A stretch of DNA of 30,658 nt from CAZYTX01 sp964650485 (GTDB lineage: Bacteria > RBG-13-61-14 > DATKZS01), in the NCBI GenBank assembly GCA_964650485.1, contig CAZYTX010000045.1:1-30658 (forward strand), read 5' to 3'. Under the pieces are notes generated by a model. It did not search any database. It was given only the letters and a program-made list of their open reading frames with translations, and was not told where the DNA came from. Each line of letters opens with the position of its first letter. The first letter of the stretch is position 1. The position numbers and the translations under genes are program-made. Of the stretch, positions 30,499 to 30,658 are shown in pieces.

Positions 30499-30658
30499 GG
30501 TCAATTACCGTTCAGTATAACCCTCCGCCAGGAGCCGTAGCGAGTATCTTTTCAATCATTTTTCCAAAGAGATGTAATCCCAAATAATGCGCGAACAGGC
30601 ATAAAAAAAAATCGTAAAAAAGCCTCCTTCCATGATATAATGGCAGTGTCCGCCGCCA
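30499..30658. other. Non-coding right edge, AT-rich
   Basis: A 160-bp stretch with A9 and A6 runs flanked by AGGC and GCCT (about 30598-30624), and TATAAT at 30636-30641 on the plus strand without a recognisable -35. A plus-strand gene may begin just beyond the window. I find no convincing minus-strand promoter for the DUF523 gene. Confidence 0.4.

Noticed and set aside
1..30658. tRNA, rRNA, insertion sequences or an origin
   Set aside because: I found no cloverleaf with a TPsiC-like arm, no transposase motif, no terminal inverted repeats around the ATPase module, and no DnaA-box cluster by eye.

Overview
The window is about 30.7 kb of GC-rich, gene-dense chromosomal DNA from a Gram-negative bacterium. 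The evidence for Gram-negative is lipoproteins with Lol-type +2 residues, a class A penicillin-binding protein, and a periplasmic binding protein paired with a chemoreceptor. The order queA-tgt-yajC-secD-secF-(DUF456)-...-recJ is, from memory, typical of Deltaproteobacteria/Desulfobacterota and their relatives. The 2-hydroxyacyl-CoA dehydratase-family protein and the MenB/BadI-like crotonase beside a 3-hydroxyacyl-CoA dehydrogenase suggest anaerobic CoA-thioester metabolism. The taxon is inferred; there is no rRNA gene in the window.

Layout from left to right. 1-381 is non-coding: a 55-bp direct repeat carrying a 15-bp palindrome, then a degenerate 22-bp tandem repeat. 382-2277 (minus) holds aroC followed by a secreted glycerophosphodiesterase. 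2430-6408 (plus) holds a 3-hydroxyacyl-CoA dehydrogenase, a MenB/BadI-like crotonase, a nucleoside phosphorylase and a GT-C (family 39-like) membrane glycosyltransferase, closed by an intrinsic terminator that spans the last stop codon. 6263-7563 (minus) holds a lone 2-hydroxyacyl-CoA dehydratase-family protein and a small ORF that looks like an internally deleted potassium-channel RCK domain. A REC-PilZ regulator (7663-8403, plus) diverges from it. 8417-11026 (minus) is a periplasmic binding protein plus a chemoreceptor. 11249-14726 (minus) is a tandem triplet of paralogous lipoproteins, each apparently with two START/SRPBCC-like domains.

14964-24548 (minus) is the large housekeeping cluster: queA and tgt (queuosine), yajC-secD-secF (protein export), a DUF456 membrane protein, and recJ. 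A visibly AT-richer two-gene module lies between DUF456 and recJ. It consists of an AAA/SMC-like ATPase and a small protein resembling the DUF4276/MAD4 family known from phage-defence loci, and is probably a horizontally acquired defence island. On the right are folK with a small YHS-like membrane protein (plus), a class A PBP (minus), thiD (plus), and a DUF523-methyltransferase pair (minus) whose second gene appears to start at CTG.

Regulatory signals include four divergent intergenic regions, some with palindromes at the -35 elements, and three predicted near-leaderless starts. Several very stable hairpins carry a G(CUUG)C tetraloop, and hairpins repeatedly overlap stop codons. The best candidates for undescribed biology are the ATPase/MAD4-like pair, the double-START lipoprotein triplet, and the CUUG-hairpin/stop-codon arrangement.
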